Part shown: one piece after another, positions 45,205-55,237 of the stretch
Layout of the letters: the number at the start of each line of letters is the position of its first letter
How positions within the stretch are numbered: position 1 is the first letter of the stretch
NCBI GenBank assembly: GCA_946122785.1
Contig: CAMGYJ010000002.1
Span: 39,458,495-39,522,494 of the forward strand
Direction: 5' to 3'
Source: Linum tenue
Taxonomy: Eukaryota > Streptophyta > Magnoliopsida > Malpighiales > Linaceae
DNA length: 64,000 bases
Notes under the pieces: model-generated
The model's database searches: none
What the model was told of the DNA's origin: nothing
Seen by the model: only the letters and a program-made list of their open reading frames with translations
Position numbers and translations under genes: made by a program

Positions 45205-45602
45205 TACGTGTTCCTTGCAATTGCCTGCTCAGTATGCTTTGAATTGACAGTCTCTGTAGTGATTTGCAACCTAGGGAGGTAGTGTAGCACTATGGAGTAT
45301 GTTGATGCATTTAAGACGTCTCATTTCTTCTTCATACTGTGTTGGTTGATTGAGTGAATTAGTGATCTTAGGACCCTTGAATTGTGTGGTGTTGTGGACT
45401 CTCAACCTATCATGGACTCTTGTATCATGTTTTGGAAATAACAGGTGCTCGAAAATGTGCTTTAAAATAACGTCTCCCGTGCGAATAGGGCGAAAGTGTG
45501 TAAGGGGAGACGGGAATCCGTTCCCAATTTCCACCTACTACCTCCAGCCCCCTTACATGTCTTTCCCCCGCACGAGGCTCGAGGCACCCGCTCCTGGCAT
45601 GG
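45205..45602 (+). other. Level 2 3' internal region up to the Level 3 insertion
   Basis: Non-coding, parallel to 48702-49100 of Level 3 for its first part. It ends with the target CATGG (45598-45602). Confidence 0.65.
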
Positions 45603-47045
45603 TGATGACTCGGTATTTGCACATGTTTTCCCCTTTGTTTCTTGATTGTTTGAGCTTGAATTACCGTGTCTTTGGCCTATTTTACGCTAGGTTGTGTTCC
45701 TTTGTCACATTTCAGGTCCTAGCACATAAAGTGAAGCATAGGCGCAAGTTTCAAGTCAATCAGAGATCAATTGGCGATTCGGGAGCAGAAACTCGGGCAT
45801 GACCTGAAGAAGAATGGATTTCTACCTCACTTTATGGACAAAGAATCATGCAAGCTTGTCATGCAAAGAAAGAGGACGAGACTACGAGCGTCTGGGATCA
45901 AACGGCGACTGATTCGGAGTCCGGACGAGGGAGAAACGAAGCATTGAATATAGGGGAACAGGTTCGGCAGTAAAAACACGGGCGCGCCTAAATCAAAACA
46001 CGGCCGTGCCCATATTTAGGCATGACCGTGTTTTGACCGACGCGACCGAGCGTGTTTTTAACACGGGGCAAAACACGGGCGGTCAAAAGCAAAGCACGGC
46101 CGTGCCCGCGACCGTGTTTTGCCCAGAATCGGGTTTTTTAACCCAAATTCGAGCCAAAGGAGAGAGAGAGCTGGGTTTTGGATCCCAAACACCCTAGGGA
46201 CGAACCAAAGAGAGAGAGAGCGATTTGAGGGCATTCTTGGAGTGGAATTGGAGGATTTCTTCGCCTTGGAAGCTCGAGGAACAAGCCCGGACTTGAAGAC
46301 TGATCATCTGAAGATTCTTACTGCAGTCTCTCTCTTCTCTATGGAGTAACTTCCCTTCACTTAGGTTTTGAGGAACCCTAGCTATGTTTGTTTGATTGGA
46401 TGATTGTATGAGTACTCTTACTTGATAATCTTGAGTTCATATTCAATCTATGCATGTTTTCATGATTCAATTCTGCTTTAGTCGAGATTATTGATTCTGC
46501 TTTGATCCTATGAGAGCGAATACCTGATTAGGTCAATAGAGCACCATAGATTGATAGTAGTGGATCGATTGCTTTAGTCGAGGGTTGATTCACTGCTTTG
46601 TATCGATTGAGAACCTCATTCGATAGAGGGAATCTAGTTCAGAACGCCTTGATCAGTTGTTCTAGAGAAGGATACGTCCCTCTAGGCAATTGACTCAAGA
46701 GGGCCTTGTTCCTTTAGTCGAGACTCAAGATCTAGTCAAGGATTCTCCGCATTGTGAATGAAAGTGAAACAAGTTAGAAATCATCAATCATTAATCTGGC
46801 TAGTGGCTAGGGGGAATCATACCTAAGTGAGTTCCCAACCTGTAATTAGATTAACTTTAACTGTAGTTTGCTAGAGTAGTTTTAGTTCTTTCATCTTAAT
46901 CTGGTTTGCTAGATAATGAACTGAAGCTGAGTAATAGTAACTCTAGAGACCCGTGGATTCGATATTTATTACTTGAGCCACTATACTGCAGTCCCTTTCA
47001 TTGGTTACACTTGGCCACTGTTAGGAGTTGTGTTTTAGCGAGTCA
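45603..47045 (+). repeat. Level 3 LTR 1
   Basis: It begins TGATGACTCGG and ends GCGAGTCA. Dyad words of the AAAACACGG/CCGTGTTTT and CACGGCCGTG kind cluster at 45974-46131. Confidence 0.95.
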
Positions 47046-47051
47046 AGTTTT

Positions 47052-47069
47052 TGGCGCCGTTGCCGGGGA
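47052..47069 (+). promoter_or_regulatory. Level 3 primer-binding site, unit 1
   Basis: TGGCGCCGTTGCCGGGGA, tRNA-Asp type, seven bases after LTR 1. Confidence 0.92.
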
Positions 47070-47181
47070 CTTTCTAGAGTATTAGGAAAGGCAGAAGTTT
47101 GTTACTTTAGCGTTTTTCTTTTCTTTTCCACCCTTGCTTTTCACTTGGGTGTTTTTGTTTTTGTTGGTGCAGATCTGAATC

Positions 47182-48318
47182 ATGGATCCTCATGGCTTCT
47201 CCAACAATTGGGGGTATCCACCACCACCCGAGTGGTATTACCCCGAGACTCCCTGGAGCAATCAAGGAGGAGAAGACTATGGATTCGAGTTCCAATACCA
47301 ACCCCCTTACTACGGAGAACAACCGGACCCCTGGGCATATCAAGAACAACCTCATTATCAAGAAGAATTTCTCCCACAACCAGAAGGGCCATCGGAGCTG
47401 GAGTTACTCCTGGAGCAGTTTACTCGAGCCTCTGAGAGAATATGCTCCAGGATGGATCATCAAATCCAAGCCCTTCCCTCTTCCGATCCCTCATATCTCC
47501 GTGATATGGAGGAGGCTGTTCAACGCTCAGCGAAGCAAACAGAGTGGGTTGAGCAAGTTTGTGCACAACTTGCTCAAGATCACCCTTCTGCTACCATACA
47601 AGAAGAGGAGGAGGAAGAAGAAGGCTACACGGACATTAGGGAGCACACAGAAGTTGTCACGGAGAGCTCCCGTGATGATCATGATCAGGAATGTCCTGTC
47701 GTAGCCGACCACCCTTTCCCACATCCCACACTGCGCTTTGAAGAGGTGGGCATGAGTGAGGAGATGCAAGAAGATCTCATGAAAGAAATTGCTTGGCAAC
47801 TTGCTCTCCAATCCGTGCTAGAAGAAGAAGAGCAAGAAAGGGTGCAGAAAGAGGTTGTGGAGGATGACGAAAGCGAAGCAGGAGGAGTTCTTGATCATTT
47901 CCCAGGGGTGATACCACATGAAGAAGGAAGGGAGGTTGAAGGAGCAATTGGCGTCCAGGCCGAGGACGAAGTTGAGGTGGAAGAGGCTTGCACCGGCCAT
48001 GAGTTACATGTGATATCTCCACCAAACTTCGAGGAATTGCTCAGCAAGGACCCATTTGCAGTGTCTCTTTGCCAGACCAAGGCCACATCGACATCGGTCC
48101 CTCTTGGTGGACGCGATGGTGGCCAATCGATGCTGTCTTATCTGGTTTGGGGCAATGAGACGAGAGAAGAGAAGAAGAGGTCTCGAGGGTGGAGACTTCA
48201 TCTGCATCAAGTACACGAGCCTTCATCACCTGCCGCACCACATGCTCGTGACTTGAGACTCCACCTCATCGACGAGAACCTCAACTTCAAGGAGGTTCTA
48301 GCATGGACCGAAACTTAG
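47182..48318 (+). CDS. Acidic orphan ORF of Level 3, unit 1 (378 aa)
   Basis: An intact frame starting MDPHGFSNNWGYPPPPEWYY. The ATG lies 9 nt after a pyrimidine-rich GTTGGTGCAG acceptor-like site. Residues 1-60 are rich in Tyr, Pro and Gln. Residues 66-140 look helical (LELLLEQFTRASERICSRMD). Residues 145-270 are strongly acidic with runs of Glu. A short basic stretch (REEKKRSRGWRLH) lies near 330-342, and the end is NLNFKEVLAWTET. No zinc knuckle, protease, signal peptide or membrane segment. It holds the gag position of the element. A decayed relative is at 12933-14278. I do not recognise a known family; gag-derived structural protein is the simplest guess. Confidence 0.8.
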   Translation: MDPHGFSNNWGYPPPPEWYYPETPWSNQGGEDYGFEFQYQPPYYGEQPDPWAYQEQPHYQEEFLPQPEGPSELELLLEQFTRASERICSRMDHQIQALPSSDPSYLRDMEEAVQRSAKQTEWVEQVCAQLAQDHPSATIQEEEEEEEGYTDIREHTEVVTESSRDDHDQECPVVADHPFPHPTLRFEEVGMSEEMQEDLMKEIAWQLALQSVLEEEEQERVQKEVVEDDESEAGGVLDHFPGVIPHEEGREVEGAIGVQAEDEVEVEEACTGHELHVISPPNFEELLSKDPFAVSLCQTKATSTSVPLGGRDGGQSMLSYLVWGNETREEKKRSRGWRLHLHQVHEPSSPAAPHARDLRLHLIDENLNFKEVLAWTET

Positions 48319-48355
48319 GAGCCATCGTCCGGCTCACGACGTGAAAGAAGCGCTT

Positions 48356-48373
48356 GTTGGGAGGCAACCCAAC
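48356..48373 (+). other. H1 stem-loop, Level 3 unit 1
   Basis: GTTGGG-AGGCAA-CCCAAC, 37 nt after the ORF stop, preceded by AAAGAAGCGCTT. Confidence 0.8.
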
Positions 48374-48578
48374 CATTCGGTTTGCATTTCTTTCCCTATT
48401 ACTCTTCGGTTGAGTCAGTTTTGTTCTTTGATTTTAGAGTCAATAACTCAACCTTTGTGAGATTTTGTGTGGTGTTTGTGTTCTGATTACTCTCTCCTCC
48501 TGGAATACATCGCCTGCCCCGTCCACCATCATTCACCCTTGATCTGGTAACTTCGTTCTACCCTCCTTATCTTTCCTC

Positions 48579-48701
48579 CATTGAGGACAATGTCGTGCTT
48601 AAGTGTGGGGGGATGTTCGATTATGTATGCGTGTCAATGGTTGGCTGTTTGTGTGCTTGGAGCCTAGTCCACTGTCCAAATTTCGATTTGAGGGCTCCAA
48701 G
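48579..48701 (+). other. Internal PPT-like module and H2 stem-loop, unit 1
   Basis: ATTGAGGACAATG is followed by CTTAAGTGTGGGGGG (48598-48612). H2 is CTTGGAGCC (48656-48664) with GGCTCCAAG (48693-48701); inside it CAAAT-TTCG-ATTTG (48677-48690) forms a UUCG-tetraloop hairpin in RNA. Confidence 0.8.
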
Positions 48702-49249
48702 TACGTGTTTCCTTGCAAATTGCCTGCTCAGTATGCTTTGAATTGACAGTCTCTATAGTAATGTGCAACCTAGGGAGGTAGTGTAGCACTATGGAGGATG
48801 TTGAAGTATAAGATTTTTCCTATCTAGCTCTTTGCTGTGCCAGTTGATTTTGTGAATTAGTGGAGCTAGGACCGTTGAATTCATGTGGTAATGGTGACTC
48901 TATGTGGATTGTGTTTTGGACTCCTGTATCGAATAGGGTGCTCATATAGAAAATGGAAAGCAGTTGGTCCTCCATGTCGAAATCATCGAAATCTTAAACA
49001 TGGGGTAAGCCCAACGTGTGTGGCACCGTTCATTGCACGAAATCGGGTTTTGGAAGAGATTTTAGTGATCCTTAGTGGGGTACTCCTACAAGGTGAAGCT
49101 AAGCTGTCTCTAGTACAAGTAAAACTTCCACCCGTTGAACGGTTTGCCTACTCGAGGATGTGTTTTTAAGGGCACGGATAGAGCTTCCGACCCCCCTTAA
49201 TTTCATTGACCCTCCACACGAGTTGAGGAAAAGGAGTTAAAAGAAGTAC
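48702..49249 (+). other. Level 3 untranslated 3' internal region
   Basis: Non-coding; repeated at 52798-53345. Nothing else recognised. Confidence 0.6.
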
Positions 49250-49392
49250 TCTGGCGAGCGCCAGATGTACAGAAATTGCTCTTGCTCGACTAATAAGGGT
49301 CGACCGTGCAAAAGACTGCAGTTGGAACCCCCGCTAAGTGAATAAAAAGGAAAAAAAAGTAAGTAAAATGAAAGTGAAAAAGGGGTTCCAAC
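49250..49392 (+). other. Hairpins including H3 with A-rich loop, unit 1
   Basis: CTGGCG-AG-CGCCAG (49250-49263) is a short stem. H3 is GTTGGAACCCC (49321-49331) with GGGGTTCCAAC (49382-49392), enclosing a 50-nt A-rich loop. Repeated at 53346-53488 in unit 2. Confidence 0.8.
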
Positions 49393-49657
49393 GGTGAAAT
49401 GAAGTGAAAGAGCACCCCGGTACAACGAGTCCTTGGTTGTGAATGGTGTGAGTCCCTTTATCCACGAACTGATTGTCTTACTTCTACTTTTTCTCATGAT
49501 CCTGGCTTGAGTCTAGTACTCGCATTGAGAGAGATAGGGAACGTCTTAGAAGACCAGTTGACCTCGTAAGCTGCTATATGATCTAGGAAATCCTCTACCG
49601 ACGATTGGGGTTGTATGTTGCTATAGAGCTCTGGAGAGCTGCATTGGTTTGAGTTAG

Positions 49658-49698
49658 GTTTGCTTGGGGACAAGCAAACAGTTAAGTGTGGGGGGATT
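49658..49698 (+). promoter_or_regulatory. H4 stem-loop and 3' polypurine tract, unit 1
   Basis: GTTTGCTTG-GGGA-CAAGCAAAC (49658-49679) is a 9-bp stem with a GNRA-type loop, then GTTAAGTGTGGGGGGATT (49681-49698) up to LTR 2. Confidence 0.85.
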
Positions 49699-51141
49699 TG
49701 ATGACTCGGTATTTGCACATGTTTTCCCCTTTGTTTCTTGATTGTTTGAGCTTGAATTACCGTGTCTTTGGCCTATTTTACGCTAGGTTGTGTTCCTTTG
49801 TCACATTTCAGGTCCTAGCACATAAAGTGAAGCATAGGCGCAAGTTTCAAGTCAATCAGAGATCAATTGGCGATTCGGGAGCAGAAACTCGGGCATGACC
49901 TGAAGAAGAATGGATTTCTACCTCACTTTATGGACAAAGAATCATGCAAGCTTGTCATGCAAAGAAAGAGGACGAGACTACGAGCGTCTGGGATCAAACG
50001 GCGACTGATTCGGAGTCCGGACGAGGGAGAAACGAAGCATTGAATATAGGGGAACAGGTTCGGCAGTAAAAACACGAGCGCGCCTAAATCAAAACACGGC
50101 CGTGCCCATATTTAGGCATGACCGTGTTTTGACCGACGCGACCGAGCGTGTTTTTAACACGGGGCAAAACACGGGCGGTCAAAAGCAAAGCACGGCCGTG
50201 CCCGCGACCGTGTTTTGCCCAGAATCGGGTTTTTTAACCCAAATTCGAGCCAAAGGAGAGAGAGAGCTGGGTTTTGGATCCCAAACACCCTAGGGACGAA
50301 CCAAAGAGAGAGAGAGCGATTTGAGGGCATTCTTGGAGTGGAATTGGAGGATTTCTTCGCCTTGGAAGCTCGAGGAACAAGCCCGGACTTGAAGACTGAT
50401 CATCTGAAGATTCTTACTGCAGTCTCTCTCTTCTCTATGGAGTAACTTCCCTTCACTTAGGTTTTGAGGAACCCTAGCTATGTTTGTTTGATTGGATGAT
50501 TGTATGAGTACTCTTACTTGATAATCTTGAGTTCATATTCAATCTATGCATGTTTTCATGATTCAATTCTGCTTTAGTCGAGATTATTGATTCTGCTTTG
50601 ATCCTATGAGAGCGAATACCTGATTAGGTCAATAGAGCACCATAGATTGATAGTAGTGGATCGATTGCTTTAGTCGAGGGTTGATTCACTGCTTTGTATC
50701 GATTGAGAACCTCATTCGATAGAGGGAATCTAGTTCAGAACGCCTTGATCAGTTGTTCTAGAGAAGGATACGTCCCTCTAGGCAATTGACTCAAGAGGGC
50801 CTTGTTCCTTTAGTCGAGACTCAAGATCTAGTCAAGGATTCTCCGCATTGTGAATGAAAGTGAAACAAGTTAGAAATCATCAATCATTAATCTGGCTAGT
50901 GGCTAGGGGGAATCATACCTAAGTGAGTTCCCAACCTGTAATTAGATTAACTTTAACTGTAGTTTGCTAGAGTAGTTTTAGTTCTTTCATCTTAATCTGG
51001 TTTGCTAGATAATGAACTGAAGCTGAGTAATAGTAACTCTAGAGACCCGTGGATTCGATATTTATTACTTGAGCCACTATACTGCAGTCCCTTTCATTGG
51101 TTACACTTGGCCACTGTTAGGAGTTGTGTTTTAGCGAGTCA
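49699..51141 (+). repeat. Level 3 LTR 2 (shared middle LTR)
   Basis: Same ends as LTR 1; one difference noted (50077). It serves as right LTR of the first unit and left LTR of the second. Confidence 0.95.
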
Positions 51142-51147
51142 AGTTTT

Positions 51148-51165
51148 TGGCGCCGTTGCCGGGGA
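51148..51165 (+). promoter_or_regulatory. Level 3 primer-binding site, unit 2
   Basis: Identical to the unit 1 site, after LTR 2. Confidence 0.92.
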
Positions 51166-51277
51166 CTTTCTAGAGTATTAGGAAAGGCAGAAGTTTGTTA
51201 CTTTAGCGTTTTTCTTTTCTTTTCCACCCTTGCTTTTCACTTGGGTGTTTTTGTTTTTGTTGGTGCAGATCTGAATC

Positions 51278-52414
51278 ATGGATCCTCATGGCTTCTCCAA
51301 CAATTGGGGGTATCCACCACCACCCGAGTGGTATTACCCCGAGACTCCCTGGAGCAATCAAGGAGGAGAAGACTATGGATTCGAGTTCCAATACCAACCC
51401 CCTTACTACGGAGAACAACCGGACCCCTGGGCATATCAAGAACAACCTCATTATCAAGAAGAATTTCTCCCACAACCAGAAGGGCCATCGGAGCTGGAGT
51501 TACTCCTGGAGCAGTTTACTCGAGCCTCTGAGAGAATATGCTCCAGGATGGATCATCAAATCCAAGCCCTTCCCTCTTCCGATCCCTCATATCTCCGTGA
51601 TATGGAGGAGGCTGTTCAACGCTCAGCGAAGCAAACAGAGTGGGTTGAGCAAGTTTGTGCACAACTTGCTCAAGATCACCCTTCTGCTACCATACAAGAA
51701 GAGGAGGAGGAAGAAGAAGGCTACACGGACATTAGGGAGCACACAGAAGTTGTCACGGAGAGCTCCCGTGATGATCATGATCAGGAATGTCCTGTCGTAG
51801 CCGACCACCCTTTCCCACATCCCACACTGCGCTTTGAAGAGGTGGGCATGAGTGAGGAGATGCAAGAAGATCTCATGAAAGAAATTGCTTGGCAACTTGC
51901 TCTCCAATCCGTGCTAGAAGAAGAAGAGCAAGAAAGGGTGCAGAAAGAGGTTGTGGAGGATGACGAAAGCGAAGCAGGAGGAGTTCTTGATCATTTCCCA
52001 GGGGTGATACCACATGAAGAAGGAAGGGAGGTTGAAGGAGCAATTGGCGTCCAGGCCGAGGACGAAGTTGAGGTGGAAGAGGCTTGCACCGGCCATGAGT
52101 TACATGTGATATCTCCACCAAACTTCGAGGAATTGCTCAGCAAGGACCCATTTGCAGTGTCTCTTTGCCAGACCAAGGCCACATCGACATCGGTCCCTCT
52201 TGGTGGACGCGATGGTGGCCAATCGATGCTGTCTTATCTGGTTTGGGGCAATGAGACGAGAGAAGAGAAGAAGAGGTCTCGAGGGTGGAGACTTCATCTG
52301 CATCAAGTACACGAGCCTTCATCACCTGCCGCACCACATGCTCGTGACTTGAGACTCCACCTCATCGACGAGAACCTCAACTTCAAGGAGGTTCTAGCAT
52401 GGACCGAAACTTAG
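51278..52414 (+). CDS. Acidic orphan ORF of Level 3, unit 2 (378 aa)
   Basis: Protein identical to the copy at 47182-48318, 4096 bp downstream. Both frames being intact fits very recent duplication rather than selection. LTR 2 would provide its promoter. Description and doubts are as for unit 1. Confidence 0.8.
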   Translation: MDPHGFSNNWGYPPPPEWYYPETPWSNQGGEDYGFEFQYQPPYYGEQPDPWAYQEQPHYQEEFLPQPEGPSELELLLEQFTRASERICSRMDHQIQALPSSDPSYLRDMEEAVQRSAKQTEWVEQVCAQLAQDHPSATIQEEEEEEEGYTDIREHTEVVTESSRDDHDQECPVVADHPFPHPTLRFEEVGMSEEMQEDLMKEIAWQLALQSVLEEEEQERVQKEVVEDDESEAGGVLDHFPGVIPHEEGREVEGAIGVQAEDEVEVEEACTGHELHVISPPNFEELLSKDPFAVSLCQTKATSTSVPLGGRDGGQSMLSYLVWGNETREEKKRSRGWRLHLHQVHEPSSPAAPHARDLRLHLIDENLNFKEVLAWTET

Positions 52415-52451
52415 GAGCCATCGTCCGGCTCACGACGTGAAAGAAGCGCTT

Positions 52452-52469
52452 GTTGGGAGGCAACCCAAC
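52452..52469 (+). other. H1 stem-loop, Level 3 unit 2
   Basis: Identical to unit 1. Confidence 0.8.
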
Positions 52470-52674
52470 CATTCGGTTTGCATTTCTTTCCCTATTACTC
52501 TTCGGTTGAGTCAGTTTTGTTCTTTGATTTTAGAGTCAATAACTCAACCTTTGTGAGATTTTGTGTGGTGTTTGTGTTCTGATTACTCTCTCCTCCTGGA
52601 ATACATCGCCTGCCCCGTCCACCATCATTCACCCTTGATCTGGTAACTTCGTTCTACCCTCCTTATCTTTCCTC

Positions 52675-52797
52675 CATTGAGGACAATGTCGTGCTTAAGT
52701 GTGGGGGGATGTTCGATTATGTATGCGTGTCAATGGTTGGCTGTTTGTGTGCTTGGAGCCTAGTCCACTGTCCAAATTTCGATTTGAGGGCTCCAAG
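52675..52797 (+). other. Internal PPT-like module and H2 stem-loop, unit 2
   Basis: Same as unit 1, shifted 4096 bp (PPT-like 52694-52708, H2 52752-52797). Confidence 0.8.
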
Positions 52798-53753
52798 TAC
52801 GTGTTTCCTTGCAAATTGCCTGCTCAGTATGCTTTGAATTGACAGTCTCTATAGTAATGTGCAACCTAGGGAGGTAGTGTAGCACTATGGAGGATGTTGA
52901 AGTATAAGATTTTTCCTATCTAGCTCTTTGCTGTGCCAGTTGATTTTGTGAATTAGTGGAGCTAGGACCGTTGAATTCATGTGGTAATGGTGACTCTATG
53001 TGGATTGTGTTTTGGACTCCTGTATCGAATAGGGTGCTCATATAGAAAATGGAAAGCAGTTGGTCCTCCATGTCGAAATCATCGAAATCTTAAACATGGG
53101 GTAAGCCCAACGTGTGTGGCACCGTTCATTGCACGAAATCGGGTTTTGGAAGAGATTTTAGTGATCCTTAGTGGGGTACTCCTACAAGGTGAAGCTAAGC
53201 TGTCTCTAGTACAAGTAAAACTTCCACCCGTTGAACGGTTTGCCTACTCGAGGATGTGTTTTTAAGGGCACGGATAGAGCTTCCGACCCCCCTTAATTTC
53301 ATTGACCCTCCACACGAGTTGAGGAAAAGGAGTTAAAAGAAGTACTCTGGCGAGCGCCAGATGTACAGAAATTGCTCTTGCTCGACTAATAAGGGTCGAC
53401 CGTGCAAAAGACTGCAGTTGGAACCCCCGCTAAGTGAATAAAAAGGAAAAAAAAGTAAGTAAAATGAAAGTGAAAAAGGGGTTCCAACGGTGAAATGAAG
53501 TGAAAGAGCACCCCGGTACAACGAGTCCTTGGTTGTGAATGGTGTGAGTCCCTTTATCCACGAACTGATTGTCTTACTTCTACTTTTTCTCATGATCCTG
53601 GCTTGAGTCTAGTACTCGCATTGAGAGAGATAGGGAACGTCTTAGAAGACCAGTTGACCTCGTAAGCTGCTATATGATCTAGGAAATCCTCTACCGACGA
53701 TCGGGGTTGTATGTTGCTATAGAGCTCTGGAGAGCTGCATTGGTTTGAGTTAG

Positions 53754-53794
53754 GTTTGCTTGGGGACAAGCAAACAGTTAAGTGTGGGGGGATT
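53754..53794 (+). promoter_or_regulatory. H4 stem-loop and 3' polypurine tract, unit 2
   Basis: Identical to unit 1, next to LTR 3. Confidence 0.85.
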
Positions 53795-55237
53795 TGATGA
53801 CTCGGTATTTGCACATGTTTTCCCCTTTGTTTCTTGATTGTTTGAGCTTGAATTACCGTGTCTTTGGCCTATTTTACGCTAGGTTGTGTTCCTTTGTCAC
53901 ATTTCAGGTCCTAGCACATAAAGTGAAGCATAGGCGCAAGTTTCAAGTCAATCAGAGATCAATTGGCGATTCGGGAGCAGAAACTCGGGCATGACCTGAA
54001 GAAGAATGGATTTCTACCTCACTTTATGAACAAAGAATCATGCAAGCTTGTCATGCAAAGAAAGAGGACGAGACTACGAGCGTCTGGGATCAAACGGCGA
54101 CTGATTCGGAGTCCGGACGAGGGAGAAACGAAGCATTGAATATAGGGGAACAGGTTCGGCAGTAAAAACACGGGCGCGCCTAAATCAAAACACGGCCGTG
54201 CCCATATTTAGGCATGACCGTGTTTTGACCGACGCGACCGAGCGTGTTTTTAACACGGGGCAAAACACGGGCGGTCAAAAGCAAAGCACGGCCGTGCCCG
54301 CGACCGTGTTTTGCCCAGAATCGGGTTTTTTAACCCAAATTCGAGCCAAAGGAGAGAGAGAGCTGGGTTTTGGATCCCAAACACCCTAGGGACGAACCAA
54401 AGAGAGAGAGAGCGATTTGAGGGCATTCTTGGAGTGGAATTGGAGGATTTCTTCGCCTTGGAAGCTCGAGGAACAAGCCCGGACTTGAAGACTGATCATC
54501 TGAAGATTCTTACTGCAGTCTCTCTCTTCTCTATGGAGTAACTTCCCTTCACTTAGGTTTTGAGGAACCCTAGCTATGTTTGTTTGATTGGATGATTGTA
54601 TGAGTACTCTTACTTGATAATCTTGAGTTCATATTCAATCTATGCATGTTTTCATGATTCAATTCTGCTTTAGTCGAGATTATTGATTCTGCTTTGATCC
54701 TATGAGAGCGAATACCTGATTAGGTCAATAGAGCACCATAGATTGATAGTAGTGGATCGATTGCTTTAGTCGAGGGTTGATTCACTGCTTTGTATCGATT
54801 GAGAACCTCATTCGATAGAGGGAATCTAGTTCAGAACGCCTTGATCAGTTGTTCTAGAGAAGGATACGTCCCTCTAGGCAATTGACTCAAGAGGGCCTTG
54901 TTCCTTTAGTCGAGACTCAAGATCTAGTCAAGGATTCTCCGCATTGTGAATGAAAGTGAAACAAGTTAGAAATCATCAATCATTAATCTGGCTAGTGGCT
55001 AGGGGGAATCATACCTAAGTGAGTTCCCAACCTGTAATTAGATTAACTTTAACTGTAGTTTGCTAGAGTAGTTTTAGTTCTTTCATCTTAATCTGGTTTG
55101 CTAGATAATGAACTGAAGCTGAGTAATAGTAACTCTAGAGACCCGTGGATTCGATATTTATTACTTGAGCCACTATACTGCAGTCCCTTTCATTGGTTAC
55201 ACTTGGCCACTGTTAGGAGTTGTGTTTTAGCGAGTCA
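53795..55237 (+). repeat. Level 3 LTR 3
   Basis: Same ends as LTR 1; one difference noted (54029). It is followed by CATGG, the target duplicate. Confidence 0.95.

Larger units (their letters stand above)
45603..55237 (+). mobile_element. Level 3: tandem three-LTR array of a pol-less Ty3-type element
   Basis: Three 1443-bp LTRs (45603-47045, 49699-51141, 53795-55237) alternate with two internal regions (47046-49698, 51142-53794), period exactly 4096 bp. The target duplication is CATGG (45598-45602 and 55238-55242), so the array occupies one insertion site. I saw only three differences between repeats: 50077 (G to A), 54029 (G to A) and 49606/53702 (T/C). Each internal region has PBS, one 378-codon ORF, H1, internal PPT, H2, H3, H4 and PPT, but no gag knuckle, protease or pol. 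Very young. Confidence 0.93.

Noticed and set aside
45603..55237. Two independent insertions side by side
   Set aside because: There is only one pair of target duplicates, the middle LTR is shared and no flanking duplicate separates the units.
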